Part shown: one piece after another, positions 25,044 to 34,499 of the stretch
How positions within the stretch are numbered: position 1 is the first letter of the stretch
How the letters are laid out: every line of letters begins with the position of its first letter
Source: Microcystis aeruginosa LEGE 91341
Lineage (GTDB): Bacteria; Cyanobacteriota; Cyanobacteriia; Cyanobacteriales; Microcystaceae
DNA length: 48,143 nt
Reading direction: 5' to 3'
Assembly: GCF_015206885.1 (NCBI RefSeq)
Contig: NZ_JADEXY010000012.1
Span: forward strand, 1 to 48,143
Notes under the pieces: model-generated
The model's database searches: none
What the model saw: the letters and a program-made list of their open reading frames with translations, nothing else
What the model was told of the DNA's origin: nothing
Position numbers and translations under genes: made by a program

Positions 25044-25685
25044 ATGGCACCAGCTGATCCCAATCGTATTTTAAGACTGTTACCCCTGTTCGCCGGCATC
25101 GTCGGGGGTACGGTATTAATGTTTAATCGTTTTGCCACTGCCGATTTAACCCCATCGCAAGCGCGTTCCGATGTGATGGGAGTGATTTTGAGTGGGGTTT
25201 TAATTTTGGTGGGTTTAATCTGGCAAAGAGTTCAACCCCGCTTACCGGATGCTGTGGAATTAATCGGGCGCGAAGGTCTGGAATTTGCCCCAGATTTGCC
25301 AGAACTGGTTAAAATTGAGCTTGCTTGGGCTTCCCATTTACTTTTAACTAACACCGTGACAAAATCTCTGATCGTTTATTATCAGGGAAAAGTTTTATTA
25401 CGTCGCGGTATCTTAAGCCAGAATTCTGAAGTTAAAGTTAGTAATATTATCAAAAGAGTTTTAGAAACCGGTAAAGCCGTCTATTTAGTTAATTTAAATT
25501 TATATCCCGCTAAAATCGAGTTTGACTATTTGCCAGAAAACACCCAAGGCTTAATCTGTCAACCCATCGGTAAGGAAGGGGTGTTAATTTTGGCGGCAAA
25601 TGCACCGCGCAGTTATACTAAACAAGACGAAATTTGGATCGAGGGAATTGCTGATAAATTAGCCAACACTTTCAGTCAGTTTTAG
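25044..25685 (+). CDS. Cofactor assembly of complex C subunit B (CCB-type)
   Basis: This 213-residue protein has two N-terminal membrane segments (LLPLFAGIVGGTVLMF and DVMGVILSGVLILVGLIW) and a soluble domain with a GAF-like look (ELAWASHLLLTNTVTKSLIVYY). It matches the CCB2/CCB4 family that attaches haem ci to cytochrome b6 in the thylakoid. It starts 9 bases after rpaB and is likely co-transcribed with it. Confidence 0.87.
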   Translation: MAPADPNRILRLLPLFAGIVGGTVLMFNRFATADLTPSQARSDVMGVILSGVLILVGLIWQRVQPRLPDAVELIGREGLEFAPDLPELVKIELAWASHLLLTNTVTKSLIVYYQGKVLLRRGILSQNSEVKVSNIIKRVLETGKAVYLVNLNLYPAKIEFDYLPENTQGLICQPIGKEGVLILAANAPRSYTKQDEIWIEGIADKLANTFSQF

Positions 25686-25964
25686 ACGATTTCAGTTTTG
25701 TTGTTTCATTAATTCTTTTAAATCTTCCACTGACTCAACAGTATTGATTTTGACTACCCCAGACATTGCCAATTTATCCACTTAATCTTTTCTATAAGTG
25801 GGCTAAAGTTTTTGAAAAATGGTATTAGTATAGCTCAAATTTTACGCAAATACATTGAGCGACCACCAAAACCACAGGAGTTACTGGCAATTGTATCGCT
25901 TCATTGCCGCGATGCAAATTCCCCACCTGCCTAGGTGTCCGGGTGGGGACTGACGCGGAATTGT

Positions 25965-26294
25965 TCACCCTAATTTCGGTAAACCCATACTATAGTTCTG
26001 GACTCTGGCGTTGAGATTATAGCTGATTTCGCCTTTTTGCAGGAGAGAACGGATAAAATGTTCTAGATCTGAACCGATGCGACGGAGATTATATTCGCTC
26101 AGTTCTTCCCCATTGTAGGACTCTACCAATTCATCAAACTTACTATAAACCTTATTGAGAGCCACTTCTTCCCAATTAAATTCATTATCGGGATCCACAT
26201 CAAGAGTCAAAACATTGTTACTCTCGATCAATTGATTATTTTTTACTTCAGCCGTATAAATGCGAATATGACGGGTCGTGGATTTTAACAGCAT
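25965..26294 (-). CDS. ndhM: NAD(P)H-quinone oxidoreductase subunit M
   Basis: This 109-residue subunit of the cyanobacterial NDH-1 complex has the conserved start LLKSTTRHIRIYTAEV, the acidic LDVDPDNEFNWEE, and LRRIGSDLEHFIRSLLQKGEISYNLNARVQNYSMG. It is a peripheral, cyanobacteria/chloroplast-specific subunit on the cytoplasmic side of the thylakoid, used in cyclic electron flow and respiration. It is full length. Confidence 0.97.
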   Translation of the reverse strand: MLLKSTTRHIRIYTAEVKNNQLIESNNVLTLDVDPDNEFNWEEVALNKVYSKFDELVESYNGEELSEYNLRRIGSDLEHFIRSLLQKGEISYNLNARVQNYSMGLPKLG

Positions 26295-26602
26295 GGAATC
26301 TTCAGGGTAAGTTAGACGCTATGTCTAAGATTTTGCCATGATTTGCGGCAATGGGGAATTGGGAAGTTTTTTTCAGTGTTGCCAAAGGCACGGCGTAGCC
26401 GTCCAGTAAACAGTAATCAGTAATCAGTGAAAAGACAGCACTGTTACTGTCACCTAATATACTGCTCACTTAACACCCCCACTGATAACCGGTAACTGGT
26501 AACTGGTAACTGAGATGGCTGTCTCCCGAACAATGTTTACGCATCGACCAGAAACGTGATACTATAATAGATTGCAGTGTTTAAGCAGAGATCACGAGTC
26601 CT
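26295..26602. repeat. Intergenic region with short tandem repeats
   Basis: The 308 bases upstream of rpsO contain AGTAATCAGTAATCAG near 26410 and four units of GGTAACT near 26490. These are related to the heptamer repeats seen elsewhere. The rpsO promoter must be near 26540-26590, where GATACTATAATAG includes a good -10-like TATAAT. Confidence 0.6.
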
Positions 26603-26872
26603 ATGGCCTTAACCCAGACCAAGAAACAAGAACTAATCAGCCAATATCAGTCCCACGAAACCGATACAGGATCATCGGAGTTACAGGTAGCTTTCTTAAC
26701 CGAGAGAATCAACCAACTGACCGAACACCTGAAAGCTAACCCAAAAGACCACGCTTCCCGCCGGGGATTACTCCAGATGATCGGTCGTCGTCGGGGACTG
26801 TTAACCTATATTCAGAAGAAAGATCAACAACGTTATCAAACCCTGATCGGTCGTCTCGGAATTCGCCGTTAA
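26603..26872 (+). CDS. rpsO: 30S ribosomal protein S15
   Basis: This 89-residue small-subunit protein binds 16S rRNA helices 20-22 and organises the platform. It shows [30 protein letters not shown] and [21 protein letters not shown], the conserved core. Length is standard. The PAM68-like gene follows by 24 bases. Confidence 0.99.
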   Translation: MALTQTKKQELISQYQSHETDTGSSELQVAFLTERINQLTEHLKANPKDHASRRGLLQMIGRRRGLLTYIQKKDQQRYQTLIGRLGIRR

Positions 26873-26896
26873 GCTTACCCCCCTTGCATCCCTACC

Positions 26897-27361
26897 ATGG
26901 CCTCTGAATCGAAATCGACGGAGAAAAAAGAACGTCTCCCCTTTGAGCCGCGCCAAAATAAGCGAAAAACCCCGAAAATTGCCCCTAGTCCCGTGCCACC
27001 GCCGCTAAAAAATCGCTCCGAGGAAACCAGTTTAAAGGCAATTCCCCAAGCGGTCAGTCAACGGATGGCCAAACGCATGGCGGTATTTTGTGGCATTCCG
27101 ACAGTATTAGGGATAACTTCCTTTTTTGGCTTCTACTGGATTATTAGCCACAATCTTCTCGAAATACCTTCCTACGTCGCCATGCTCGTCAGTTTAAGCC
27201 TATTTGGTCTAGGTTTTATCGGTCTGAGTTATGGCATCTTCTCCGCTTCTTGGGATGAGGATCGGGTGGGGGATTGGCTAGGATGGCAAGAATTTCAAGC
27301 TAATTTTGGTAGAACGATCGCCGCTTGGCGGTCCGGCAAAAAAGAAGTGGAAGAAAAATAG
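26897..27361 (+). CDS. PAM68 family photosystem II assembly protein
   Basis: This 154-residue protein has a charged, proline-rich N-terminus (PFEPRQNKRKTPKIAPSP), two membrane segments (AVFCGIPTVLGITSFFGFYWII and YVAMLVSLSLFGLGFIGLSYGI) and the family end SASWDEDRVGDWLGWQEFQANF. PAM68 proteins assist insertion of PSII core proteins such as CP47 in thylakoids. It lies between rpsO and aroF on the same strand. Confidence 0.9.
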   Translation: MASESKSTEKKERLPFEPRQNKRKTPKIAPSPVPPPLKNRSEETSLKAIPQAVSQRMAKRMAVFCGIPTVLGITSFFGFYWIISHNLLEIPSYVAMLVSLSLFGLGFIGLSYGIFSASWDEDRVGDWLGWQEFQANFGRTIAAWRSGKKEVEEK

Positions 27362-27419
27362 ATAACCTCTAGAAATCGTCAACAATAGAGATTAAAGGAA
27401 ACAATAAAAGGTTAATGCC

Positions 27420-28475
27420 ATGATTGTTGTCATGAAAGTCGGTTCCCCGGAAATTGAAATCGAGCGCGTCGGTGCCGAATTCGAGGCATGGGGATTAAGT
27501 CCCGAGAAAATCGTCGGTAAGCATAAAGTTGTCATCGGTTTAGTCGGAGAAACCAGGGAATTAGACCCCCTACAAATCCAAGAATTAAGCCCTTGGATCG
27601 AAACCGTCCTACGAGTCGAACAACCCTTCAAACGCGCCTGTTTAGAATACCGTCACGGGGAATACAGCGAGGTTTTAGTCCCCACTCCTAACGGTGTTAT
27701 CCCCATCGGCAGAAATCATCCCGTTAGCATTGTCGCCGGCCCCTGTTCGGTGGAAAATGAAGCGATGATCGTGGAAACTGCCAAACGAGTAGCGGCAGCC
27801 GGAGCGCAATTCCTCCGGGGTGGCGCCTACAAACCCCGCACTTCTCCATACGCTTTCCAAGGTCATGGGGAAAGCGCTTTGGAATTACTAGCAGCGGCTA
27901 GAGATGCCAGTGGTTTGGGTATTATCACGGAAGTAATGGACGCGGCGGATCTCCCTAAGATTGTCGAAATAGCCGACGTGGTGCAGGTGGGGGCCCGCAA
28001 TATGCAGAATTTTTCCCTCTTGAAAAAAGTTGGAGCGCAACCGAAACCAGTCCTACTCAAGCGCGGCATGGCGGCCACTATTGAAGATTGGTTGATGGCG
28101 GCAGAATATATCCTCGCGGCAGGAAATAGCAATGTTATTCTCTGCGAACGCGGTATCCGCACCTTTGACAGTAAATATACTCGCAATACCCTAGATTTAT
28201 CCTGTATTCCCGTTTTAAGAACTTTAACCCACCTGCCGATCATGATCGATCCTAGCCACGGTACGGGTAAATGGGAATATGTACCGACCATGGCCATGGC
28301 TTCTCTGGCAGCCGGGGCCGATTCCTTGATGATCGAGGTACATCCTAACCCGCCGAAGGCCCTATCTGATGGGCCGCAATCCTTGACTCCGGACCGATTC
28401 GATCGATTAACTCGGGAGTTAGCGGTCATTGGTAAGGCGATCGGGCGTTGGCCCCAGGTTCCGGCACTGGTTTAA
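27420..28475 (+). CDS. aroF: 3-deoxy-7-phosphoheptulonate synthase, type I beta
   Basis: This 351-residue DAHP synthase condenses phosphoenolpyruvate with erythrose-4-phosphate at the start of the shikimate pathway. The N-terminal 80 residues are a ferredoxin-like regulatory domain (MIVVMKVGSPEIEIERV). The catalytic barrel has VAGPCSVE, LRGGAYKPRTSPYAFQG, GARNMQNF, KRGM, GIRTFDS and DPSHGTGK, all intact. Its end is followed by a strong terminator. A 188-codon antisense frame inside it (27863-28429) is a shadow. Confidence 0.97.
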   Translation: MIVVMKVGSPEIEIERVGAEFEAWGLSPEKIVGKHKVVIGLVGETRELDPLQIQELSPWIETVLRVEQPFKRACLEYRHGEYSEVLVPTPNGVIPIGRNHPVSIVAGPCSVENEAMIVETAKRVAAAGAQFLRGGAYKPRTSPYAFQGHGESALELLAAARDASGLGIITEVMDAADLPKIVEIADVVQVGARNMQNFSLLKKVGAQPKPVLLKRGMAATIEDWLMAAEYILAAGNSNVILCERGIRTFDSKYTRNTLDLSCIPVLRTLTHLPIMIDPSHGTGKWEYVPTMAMASLAAGADSLMIEVHPNPPKALSDGPQSLTPDRFDRLTRELAVIGKAIGRWPQVPALV

Positions 28476-28481
28476 TAAGAT

Positions 28482-28510
28482 AAAAAGGGGGTGAGTCAAC
28501 CCCCTTTTTT
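28482..28510 (+). terminator. Rho-independent terminator after aroF
   Basis: AAAAAGGGGGT and ACCCCCTTTTT form an 11-pair stem with a six-base loop (GAGTCA), ending in T6. It is 7 bases after the aroF stop and the clearest terminator in the window. Confidence 0.93.
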
Positions 28511-28539
28511 GGGCATAAATTTCGCTTTTCGGGGCAGTT

Positions 28540-29190
28540 ATGGTGACAGTTCCTCTAGAGTTAAATACTAGCGAAATCCGGGCAGAAAGACGGGTTACTT
28601 TTTATCATCTCAGTTGGCTATCCTATCAGCAAATTTTACAAGCCCTAGGGGAAAATAATCGCGCCCATTTATTTTATGATCGTGGCACTTTAGAGATTAC
28701 TATGCCCCTAGAAGAACACGAGTTTTATCGAGAATTAATCGGACGTTTTATCTATTTTTTGGTGTCCGAATTGGGTTTAAAAATTAAAAGTATGGGTTCC
28801 ACAACTCTAGCTAGGGAAGATTTAGAACGAGGAGCAGAACCCGATAATGCTTACTACATTCAAAATCAAGCTAAAGTGCTAGGAAAAAGGATTAATTTAA
28901 CTGAAGATCCGCCCCCAGATTTAGTGGTGGAAGTGGATATAACCCACACGGATATTAATAAATTAGCACTTTATGCCCGTTTGGGAGTGCCGGAATTATG
29001 GCGTTTTAATGGACAAATCTGGCGCATTTATCAGTTAGAAAAGGGGGTTTATCAGGAAGGAGAATTTAGTCCCTCTTTTCCCCTAGTTCCGAAAACTAAA
29101 CTCTATGAATTTTTAGCCACTGCTCAAGAGGATGAAGTGAGGGCAGAAAAGAATTTAAGAGCATGGTGTCAACAGACTTTTAAAAATTAG
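28540..29190 (+). CDS. Uma2 family putative endonuclease
   Basis: This 216-residue single-domain Uma2/DUF820 protein has the usual pattern MTFYHLSWLSYQQILQALG-like start, LFYDRGTLEITMPLEEHE, GAEPDNAYYIQN and the core PPDLVVEVDITHTDINKLALYARLG with VPELW. The conserved Asp, Glu and downstream Lys-like positions support a PD-(D/E)XK fold; activity is unproven. Unlike the one at 18515, it has no repeat tail. Confidence 0.92.
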   Translation: MVTVPLELNTSEIRAERRVTFYHLSWLSYQQILQALGENNRAHLFYDRGTLEITMPLEEHEFYRELIGRFIYFLVSELGLKIKSMGSTTLAREDLERGAEPDNAYYIQNQAKVLGKRINLTEDPPPDLVVEVDITHTDINKLALYARLGVPELWRFNGQIWRIYQLEKGVYQEGEFSPSFPLVPKTKLYEFLATAQEDEVRAEKNLRAWCQQTFKN

Positions 29191-29206
29191 GTGGGCATTG
29201 CCCACC
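29190..29206. terminator. Hairpin GGTGGGC-ATT-GCCCACC
   Basis: A perfect seven-pair stem with ATT loop overlaps the last base of the Uma2 stop and sits 7 bases from the convergent aspS stop. It is a near copy of the hairpin at 5903-5923, which suggests a dispersed hairpin repeat that may serve as a two-way terminator. Confidence 0.55.
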
Positions 29207-29212
29207 CTAATC

Positions 29213-31000
29213 TTAGGATGGCGGTTTGTAGGTAGAAGCAACGGATAATTCCTTTAATTGCTTCGCTGCCACTGTTGAAGGTGCAGAAGTGAGTAAACAA
29301 CTAGCTTGCTGGGTTTTCGGGAAAGCAATCACATCGCGAATCGATTCTTCTCCGGCTAACAACATCACCAAGCGATCTAAACCGTAGGCGATGCCACCGT
29401 GGGGAGGGGTTCCGTATTCAAAAGCTTCTAACAAAAAGCCGAATTTATTATAGGCTTCCTCTGGGGATAGACCGATGGTGGCGAAGACTTTTTCCTGTAC
29501 TTCCCGTTGATAGATCCGCAAACTGCCGCCACCGATTTCAATACCATTAAAAATCATATCGTAGGCGAGGGCGCGAGCGTGGGCTAGATCGTCTAAATCT
29601 TCGGGATTAGGGGCAGTAAAGGGGTGATGCAATGCTTCTAGGCGTTTTTCCTCGGCGTTGTATTCAAACATCGGGAAATCCGTCACCCAGAGGAGGTTGA
29701 TTTTCTCGGGATCAATTAATCCCAATTGTTCCCCTAAAACTAAGCGTAGGCGGGATAGGGATTTATTGACTGTATCGGTATCTCCTGCCCCAAATAAGAG
29801 CAGATGCCCCGGTTTTGCGCCAGTCTTCTCGATTAAAGCCTGTTTTTGTGCCTCTGTCAGGTTATCTTTAATCGCACCGATGGTATCAAAATCGTAGTCT
29901 TCGCGCACGCGGATGTAGGCAATTCCCTTCGCCCCCGCATCGGTGGCTTCTTTGAATAAATCCCCACCCGGTTTGATTCTGACGTTAGAAATCGCCTCGT
30001 TACCGTTGGGAATCGGTAAAACTTTCACCGTCCCCCCACTAGCGATCGCACCTGAAAACACCTTAAATCCCGAATCGGCAAAAATCTCCGCCACATTGAC
30101 CAATTCCAAGCCAAAACGAGTATCGGGGCGATCGACCCCATAGCGATCCATAGCCTCAGCATAGGTTAAACGGGGCAGGGGCAGGCTTATATCGATATTT
30201 TTGACTTTTTTGAAGATATGAGCGATTAAAGCCTCATTCAGGGCTAAAATCTCAGGTAAGGAGAGAAAACTCATCTCCATATCCAACTGAGTAAATTCCG
30301 GTTGACGATCAGCGCGCAGATCTTCATCCCGGAAACAGCGAGCGATTTGATAGTAGCGATCCATTCCCGACACCATTAATAATTGCTTAAATAGTTGCGG
30401 TGATTGGGGTAAAGCGTACCATTGGCCCGGGCTGACACGGGAAGGAACCAGATAATCCCGCGCTCCTTCGGGAGTCGATCGAGTTAAAATTGGCGTTTCC
30501 ACTTCGATAAAATGCTGTTCATCTTCGAGAAAACGGCGCATTTCCTTGACAACTTGGTGACGTAGTTGTAAATTCTGACTCATACGCTCCCGGCGTAGGT
30601 CTAGATAGCGGTATCGCAAGCGCACATCTTCCCGTATCGATTCACTTTCGGAACTGGAGACGACAAAAGGCAGTTGTTTAGTAACCCCGTTGAGAATCTC
30701 GATGCTACTGGCATAAATTTCAATTTCTCCGGTGGCAATGCGTTGGTTAAGGGATTCGGGGGGCCGTTGACTAACTGTTCCCGTCACCTTGATGACATAC
30801 TCGTTTCTGACGGTTTCAGCGATGGGATAGGAAGCGGGAGTTCGTTGGGGATCACTGACGATCTGGACAATACCACTGCGATCCCGCAGATCGATAAAAA
30901 TAACGCCACCGTGATCGCGACGGCGATCGACCCAACCGAAGAGGGTGACACTTTTTTCAATTTCGATCGCGCTTAGGTCGCCACAGTAGTGAGTTCGCAT
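29213..31000 (-). CDS. aspS: Aspartyl-tRNA synthetase
   Basis: This 595-residue class II synthetase is of the bacterial type. It has an OB-fold anticodon domain ([27 protein letters not shown]), motif 1 ([18 protein letters not shown]), motif 2 ([26 protein letters not shown]), the bacterial GAD insertion in the middle and motif 3 ([16 protein letters not shown]). The length fits the family. Whether it also charges tRNA-Asn cannot be told from sequence alone. Confidence 0.98.
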   Translation of the reverse strand: MRTHYCGDLSAIEIEKSVTLFGWVDRRRDHGGVIFIDLRDRSGIVQIVSDPQRTPASYPIAETVRNEYVIKVTGTVSQRPPESLNQRIATGEIEIYASSIEILNGVTKQLPFVVSSSESESIREDVRLRYRYLDLRRERMSQNLQLRHQVVKEMRRFLEDEQHFIEVETPILTRSTPEGARDYLVPSRVSPGQWYALPQSPQLFKQLLMVSGMDRYYQIARCFRDEDLRADRQPEFTQLDMEMSFLSLPEILALNEALIAHIFKKVKNIDISLPLPRLTYAEAMDRYGVDRPDTRFGLELVNVAEIFADSGFKVFSGAIASGGTVKVLPIPNGNEAISNVRIKPGGDLFKEATDAGAKGIAYIRVREDYDFDTIGAIKDNLTEAQKQALIEKTGAKPGHLLLFGAGDTDTVNKSLSRLRLVLGEQLGLIDPEKINLLWVTDFPMFEYNAEEKRLEALHHPFTAPNPEDLDDLAHARALAYDMIFNGIEIGGGSLRIYQREVQEKVFATIGLSPEEAYNKFGFLLEAFEYGTPPHGGIAYGLDRLVMLLAGEESIRDVIAFPKTQQASCLLTSAPSTVAAKQLKELSVASTYKPPS

Positions 31001-31135
31001 AGTCTAACTAGAGAATTACTTATATTACGAATGTAGTATAGAAAGGATGGGGCCAGAAAAAAATCAGACGGCCTTGCTCATTATGCCAGTATTTTGTCGC
31101 TTTTGTCCTCTTGTTTAGGGTATTTTTATGGTCTC

Positions 31136-31276
31136 CTAAGTAGCTGGTTTTAATTAAATTGAAGATAGATTTTGGGTTCGATCCCCCCTGCTTCCCTTGA
31201 TAAGGGGGGATCGGCACCCCCTTAATACCTCCTGAATAAGAGGGCATCTGACAATTTTTAACACCTACCTACTTAG
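31136..31276. mobile_element. MITE-like element, 141 bp, with nested palindrome
   Basis: CTAAGTAG at 31136 and CTACTTAG at 31269-31276 are exact reverse complements. The similarity extends inward for about 30 bases with a few mismatches and a small gap. In the middle, GATCCCCCCT at 31180-31189 pairs with AGGGGGGATC at 31203-31212. There is no coding frame of note. This is the build of a non-autonomous element. Target duplications could not be assigned with confidence. Confidence 0.6.
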
Positions 31277-31357
31277 TCCTCAGCTATCGGCTTTTCGCAG
31301 ATGGGCTATAATCAACAAGGCTCCTCTAGCAGTTACCAATTTTAAACGATTAAAAAC

Positions 31358-32140
31358 ATGAATTGCTTAGAAAAAAAAATGGTGCAACTGTTAAGAGAAC
31401 TCAGGGAAGATCACCATGTTTCAGGGGTAAAAGCGGAATTCGAGACGGAAGGAACCCGACTGACGGAAGCGATGCGGTTGAAAGAAATTAGTCTGCAAGC
31501 GGGGGTAGATTTTAATCTGAAAATCGCCGGTTGCGAAGCGATCAGAGATATATTTGATGCGGTTAATTTAGGAGTCGATCGCTTGATTGCTCCCATGGTA
31601 GAAACAGCATATGCTTTACAAAAATATCTGCGGGGAGCTAGGAGGGTTTTAGCTGATCAAGGGGTGGAAGATGTGGAGTTATTGGTTAATATTGAAACTA
31701 TTACTGCCTGTGAGAATTTTCAGGAAATGTTAGCGATTCCAGAGATAAAATCTCTCGATGGTATCGTCATCGGACGCATGGATTTAGCCTGTTCTTTGGG
31801 ATTAACTCGCCGGGATGTCAATAGCGAGCAAGTTTTAGCTCTGGCTTTACCTTTGGCAAAAAAAGCTAAGGCTGCCGGTTTGACTGTTGCTATTGGGGGT
31901 GGGGTGTCACTAGATTCTTTACCGTTTTTCAAAATGTTCTGCCAAGGACATTTTGACCGCTTCGAGACGCGCAAAGTTATCTTTAATTGTCCCCAAGCTT
32001 TGGATAATTTTAGTTTAGCTTTCCCAAAGGCGATCGAGTTTGAATTACTCTGGCTAGAGAATAAAAAAAATTATTATGGTGCTATTGTTCGTGAAGATGA
32101 CCAGCGTTTAGCAATCCTCCATGATTTACTTTTTGGTTAA
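31358..32140 (+). CDS. HpcH/HpaI aldolase/citrate lyase-like TIM-barrel protein
   Basis: This 260-residue protein has the PEP-binding/aldolase barrel pattern: GVKAEFETEGTR, the IAPMVET strand, ELLVNIETITACENF with the metal-binding Glu, GIVIGRMDLACSLG with Asp, and a late VAIGGGVS. These resemble HpcH/HpaI and citrate lyase beta subunits. Substrate is unknown. There is no good ribosome-binding site at the ATG, and no neighbouring pathway gene, so the role is open. Confidence 0.85.
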   Translation: MNCLEKKMVQLLRELREDHHVSGVKAEFETEGTRLTEAMRLKEISLQAGVDFNLKIAGCEAIRDIFDAVNLGVDRLIAPMVETAYALQKYLRGARRVLADQGVEDVELLVNIETITACENFQEMLAIPEIKSLDGIVIGRMDLACSLGLTRRDVNSEQVLALALPLAKKAKAAGLTVAIGGGVSLDSLPFFKMFCQGHFDRFETRKVIFNCPQALDNFSLAFPKAIEFELLWLENKKNYYGAIVREDDQRLAILHDLLFG

Positions 32141-32380
32141 AGATATTGATCCTTCGATCGACCGTTCAAAACCTAGGCAGCTCTAATCAATCTGACAAAT
32201 AAAAGGTAGGACTGGCTGAATAAATCTAAAAACCTTGTTGGATCAGATTTTTAGGCTTTTTGGTTTCCAAAAAGTGCCAGGGATTGGATCGATCGAGGGG
32301 AAATTAGCCCTCTTATTCTTGGTGTGATCTCGCGTAGCGAGCGCGTTGCGACCAGTTTAACTTACTATAGGAACGATCAA

Positions 32381-32410
32381 TCTTTGTGTCCTTCGTGTCT
32401 CTGTGGTTCG
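32381..32410 (+). repeat. Dispersed repeat, partner at 46711-46739
   Basis: The segment with GTGTCCTTCGTGTCTCTGTG matches, with four mismatches over 28 bases, the reverse complement of 46711-46739. It is a short dispersed repeat with no coding role seen. Confidence 0.6.
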
Positions 32411-32486
32411 CACCACACCCCCGCCCCCACAAACCAACTTTTTGCTGCAAACCCTAGATAGTTAACAGTTTCCCATCCCCAGTAGC

Positions 32487-32581
32487 TATAGTCATTTCAG
32501 ATAAGTCTGATACAGTCTAAACCGACAAAACCCTTATGAACTCTGGGATTGATATTCTCAATCTTAATTGAAATGACTATA
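32487..32581. mobile_element. MITE-like element, 95 bp, ends TATAGTCATTTCA
   Basis: TATAGTCATTTCA at the left end is exactly repeated in reverse complement at 32569-32581. The match continues inward as TAAG and TGA after mismatched spacers (about 22 bases in all). The outermost TA on both sides fits the TA target duplication of IS630/mariner-type elements. It has no coding frame. Confidence 0.65.
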
Positions 32582-32586
32582 ATCTG

Positions 32587-32672
32587 GATCTTTTGTCGCA
32601 GCACATCTGGTCTATTTTGTCAAAAAAACTTTTTCTTTTTAACATAAGTACACATATTTTTGACAAAAGATC
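32587..32672. repeat. Inverted repeats next to the MITE
   Basis: GATCTTTTGTC (32587-32597) pairs with GACAAAAGATC (32662-32672). Inside, TTTTGTCAAAAA (32615-32626) pairs with TTTTTGACAAAA (32657-32668). Both are exact. They share TTTTGTC, so alternative pairings are possible. Origin unknown. Confidence 0.6.
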
Positions 32673-33123
32673 TTTTTCGTCAAAGGAGCAATTGGCAAGT
32701 TTTTCCTGGGGACGAATTAGTCATCCTAGACGTGGTAAGGGTTTCAAGGCACAAGGACTAAAAATGCACAGAGTAACCCAATTCTCAGATCCTAGCAGCA
32801 GGCTGTAACTATTGCAATCTCGTTGACAAATAGGAATTTTTCTCAATTATTTTTTAAGAAAAGTAAAGATGAAGGAATGTAAATTTAAATCTTCTCAAGT
32901 ATATTGGGATTTTGATAAATTTTGCTTATGTAAATTAACCCTTAGCATTTAGCTTCTGAGAGCAGTTATCTTATTGGTGAAGTACAAAGTTGTTGTTTTG
33001 GCAAGTCTCCGAGCAAGGAGACGATGCCAAATCCAGTTATAATTAATCTTTAGGAGAAACCCGATATTTTTCAGTGTAATTGTCAATTTCCTTTTTGTTA
33101 TCAATCTAGCTGATGGCTGACGG

Positions 33124-33951
33124 CTAATAGCTTTCTTTTTCCTCCGTCACCAGAGTAATACCTGTCCATTCTCCCTTCTGATCATAAGAACGAATTAAGC
33201 GCTGTCTTTGAGTAGGAGAAAGTAACCAACCCACCTCTAAAACAAAAGGATGACCAGCAGTAATTTTCAGAGGTGTATTACAGGAAGCTCCATCCGGCAG
33301 TAGCAGAATTTGCACTGGCAGCGGACTATTTTCAAACAACAATCTTTGTCCCTCAATACGAGCGCTAGAAGTAATTTGATTATCACCAAAAGTCAAAGTT
33401 TGCGAGAGATAATTATCCTCCTGACGCTCGATCGAGACATGGGTAGAATAGGCAGCAGAATTATAAAAATCCCGTCCCGTTGTCACCGCTTGTCCCCGCC
33501 ATTGACCAAGTAATTGCTCCACCGTTAACATCGGTCTTTCTGGTGACTGAGAATCAACTAACTTTTCCCGAATTAAAGTCAAGCGATCGAACTCACAGCG
33601 TTCATTAAATAACTGGACGATTCTTAATCGTCTTTCCCCAAAGATTAACCCAAATTCTGCCCCGAATTGTGAGGAAAAACTACTAAAATATAGAGAACCT
33701 TGGCAAAAAGCTCCCGTCTGGCTAAATAGAATACCCTGATGGAGAGAACTATACTCTAAAATCAAATCTTCTGGCGCTCGATCGCTGTAGAGACGGCGGA
33801 CTAATTGACGAATCGATCGATTATTATTAATGCCTTGCAAAGATACCAAAGTCGGGGTATCTTCGATCAAGTCGCCTTGGGGAGACAGACGGGTAAAAGA
33901 ACCTTGCCATTGACCGAGATTTTTGAGTAAACATTCCCACTGGGAGAGCAT
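33124..33951 (-). CDS. DUF3598 family protein
   Basis: This 275-residue protein has the DUF3598 start [36 protein letters not shown] and a second half [20 protein letters not shown]. It thus has two related beta-barrel (calycin-like) halves, each opening with a G-Q-W-x-G motif. The family is confined largely to cyanobacteria and plants and is distantly like phycobilin lyases; function is unknown. The open frame extends upstream to 34017 across panD's start; the ATG at 33951 is preferred. It is transcribed divergently from panD with 37 bases between starts. Confidence 0.85.
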   Translation of the reverse strand: MLSQWECLLKNLGQWQGSFTRLSPQGDLIEDTPTLVSLQGINNNRSIRQLVRRLYSDRAPEDLILEYSSLHQGILFSQTGAFCQGSLYFSSFSSQFGAEFGLIFGERRLRIVQLFNERCEFDRLTLIREKLVDSQSPERPMLTVEQLLGQWRGQAVTTGRDFYNSAAYSTHVSIERQEDNYLSQTLTFGDNQITSSARIEGQRLLFENSPLPVQILLLPDGASCNTPLKITAGHPFVLEVGWLLSPTQRQRLIRSYDQKGEWTGITLVTEEKESY

Positions 33952-33988
33952 AATAATTGAAGTAATTGGGGTAAATAGGAAAAAATAC

Positions 33989-34408
33989 ATGGGAACAATT
34001 CGATTAATGCACGCCAAACTCCATCGAGTGCGCGTCAGCGAGGCTAACGTCGATTATGTCGGCAGTATCACTATCGATCGAGAATTGATTGAGCGGGTCG
34101 GCATTTTGCCCCTTGAAGAGGTGGATGTGGTCAATCTTAGCAATGGTAAGCGCTTTTCCACCTACGTTTTTCCGGGCCAAACCGGGGAAATTTGCCCCAA
34201 CGGTGGGGCGGCGCTGCTCTGTCAACCCGGAGATATTTTGATTATCTATGCCTACGAACAACGTCCGAGGCAAGAAGTTCTCGAAAACGGTCATTTTGCC
34301 AAAGTTCTCGTCGCTGATGCCGAAAATCGCTGTCAGCAATTTTTTGAACAGAGCCTAATTCCCCGGGGTGATGGTCGGGGAGTGGAATTCTATAGCCAAG
34401 AATGCTGA
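33989..34408 (+). CDS. panD: Aspartate 1-decarboxylase
   Basis: This 139-residue pyruvoyl enzyme makes beta-alanine for pantothenate and coenzyme A. The precursor cleaves itself between Gly and Ser in [16 protein letters not shown], turning Ser into the pyruvoyl group. Conserved [27 protein letters not shown] are present. The start [14 protein letters not shown] at 33989 was chosen because it fits cyanobacterial homologues; the Met at 34007 is an alternative. The frame open upstream to 33923 is not used. Confidence 0.97.
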   Translation: MGTIRLMHAKLHRVRVSEANVDYVGSITIDRELIERVGILPLEEVDVVNLSNGKRFSTYVFPGQTGEICPNGGAALLCQPGDILIIYAYEQRPRQEVLENGHFAKVLVADAENRCQQFFEQSLIPRGDGRGVEFYSQEC

Positions 34409-34499
34409 TTCTTGTCCTCAATTTGTTAACTTTCCCGTCATCGGAAATTTTGGGTCTGAAACCCCGCCGTTCTAGGTTGGCTTTACGTTAGAATTAAAA

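Larger units (their letters stand above)
32141..33123. other. Long non-coding stretch with inverted repeats
   Basis: Nearly 1 kb has no convincing gene. It carries a dispersed repeat (32381-32410), a MITE-like element (32487-32581), two long inverted repeats (32587-32672) and A/T-rich DNA before the DUF3598 gene. A 71-codon frame at 32593 lies over the repeats and has no family look. Confidence 0.5.

Noticed and set aside
27863-28429. 188-codon frame antisense to aroF
   Set aside because: Fully inside a well conserved gene on the other strand; a shadow of its codon pattern.
31166-31212. GGGTTCGATCCCCCC looks like a tRNA T-arm
   Set aside because: No D-arm, anticodon arm or acceptor stem can be built; the sequence is part of the palindrome inside the MITE-like element.
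32593-32808. 71-codon frame in the long non-coding stretch
   Set aside because: Lies over inverted repeats, strongly Ser/Phe/Lys by chance, no family.
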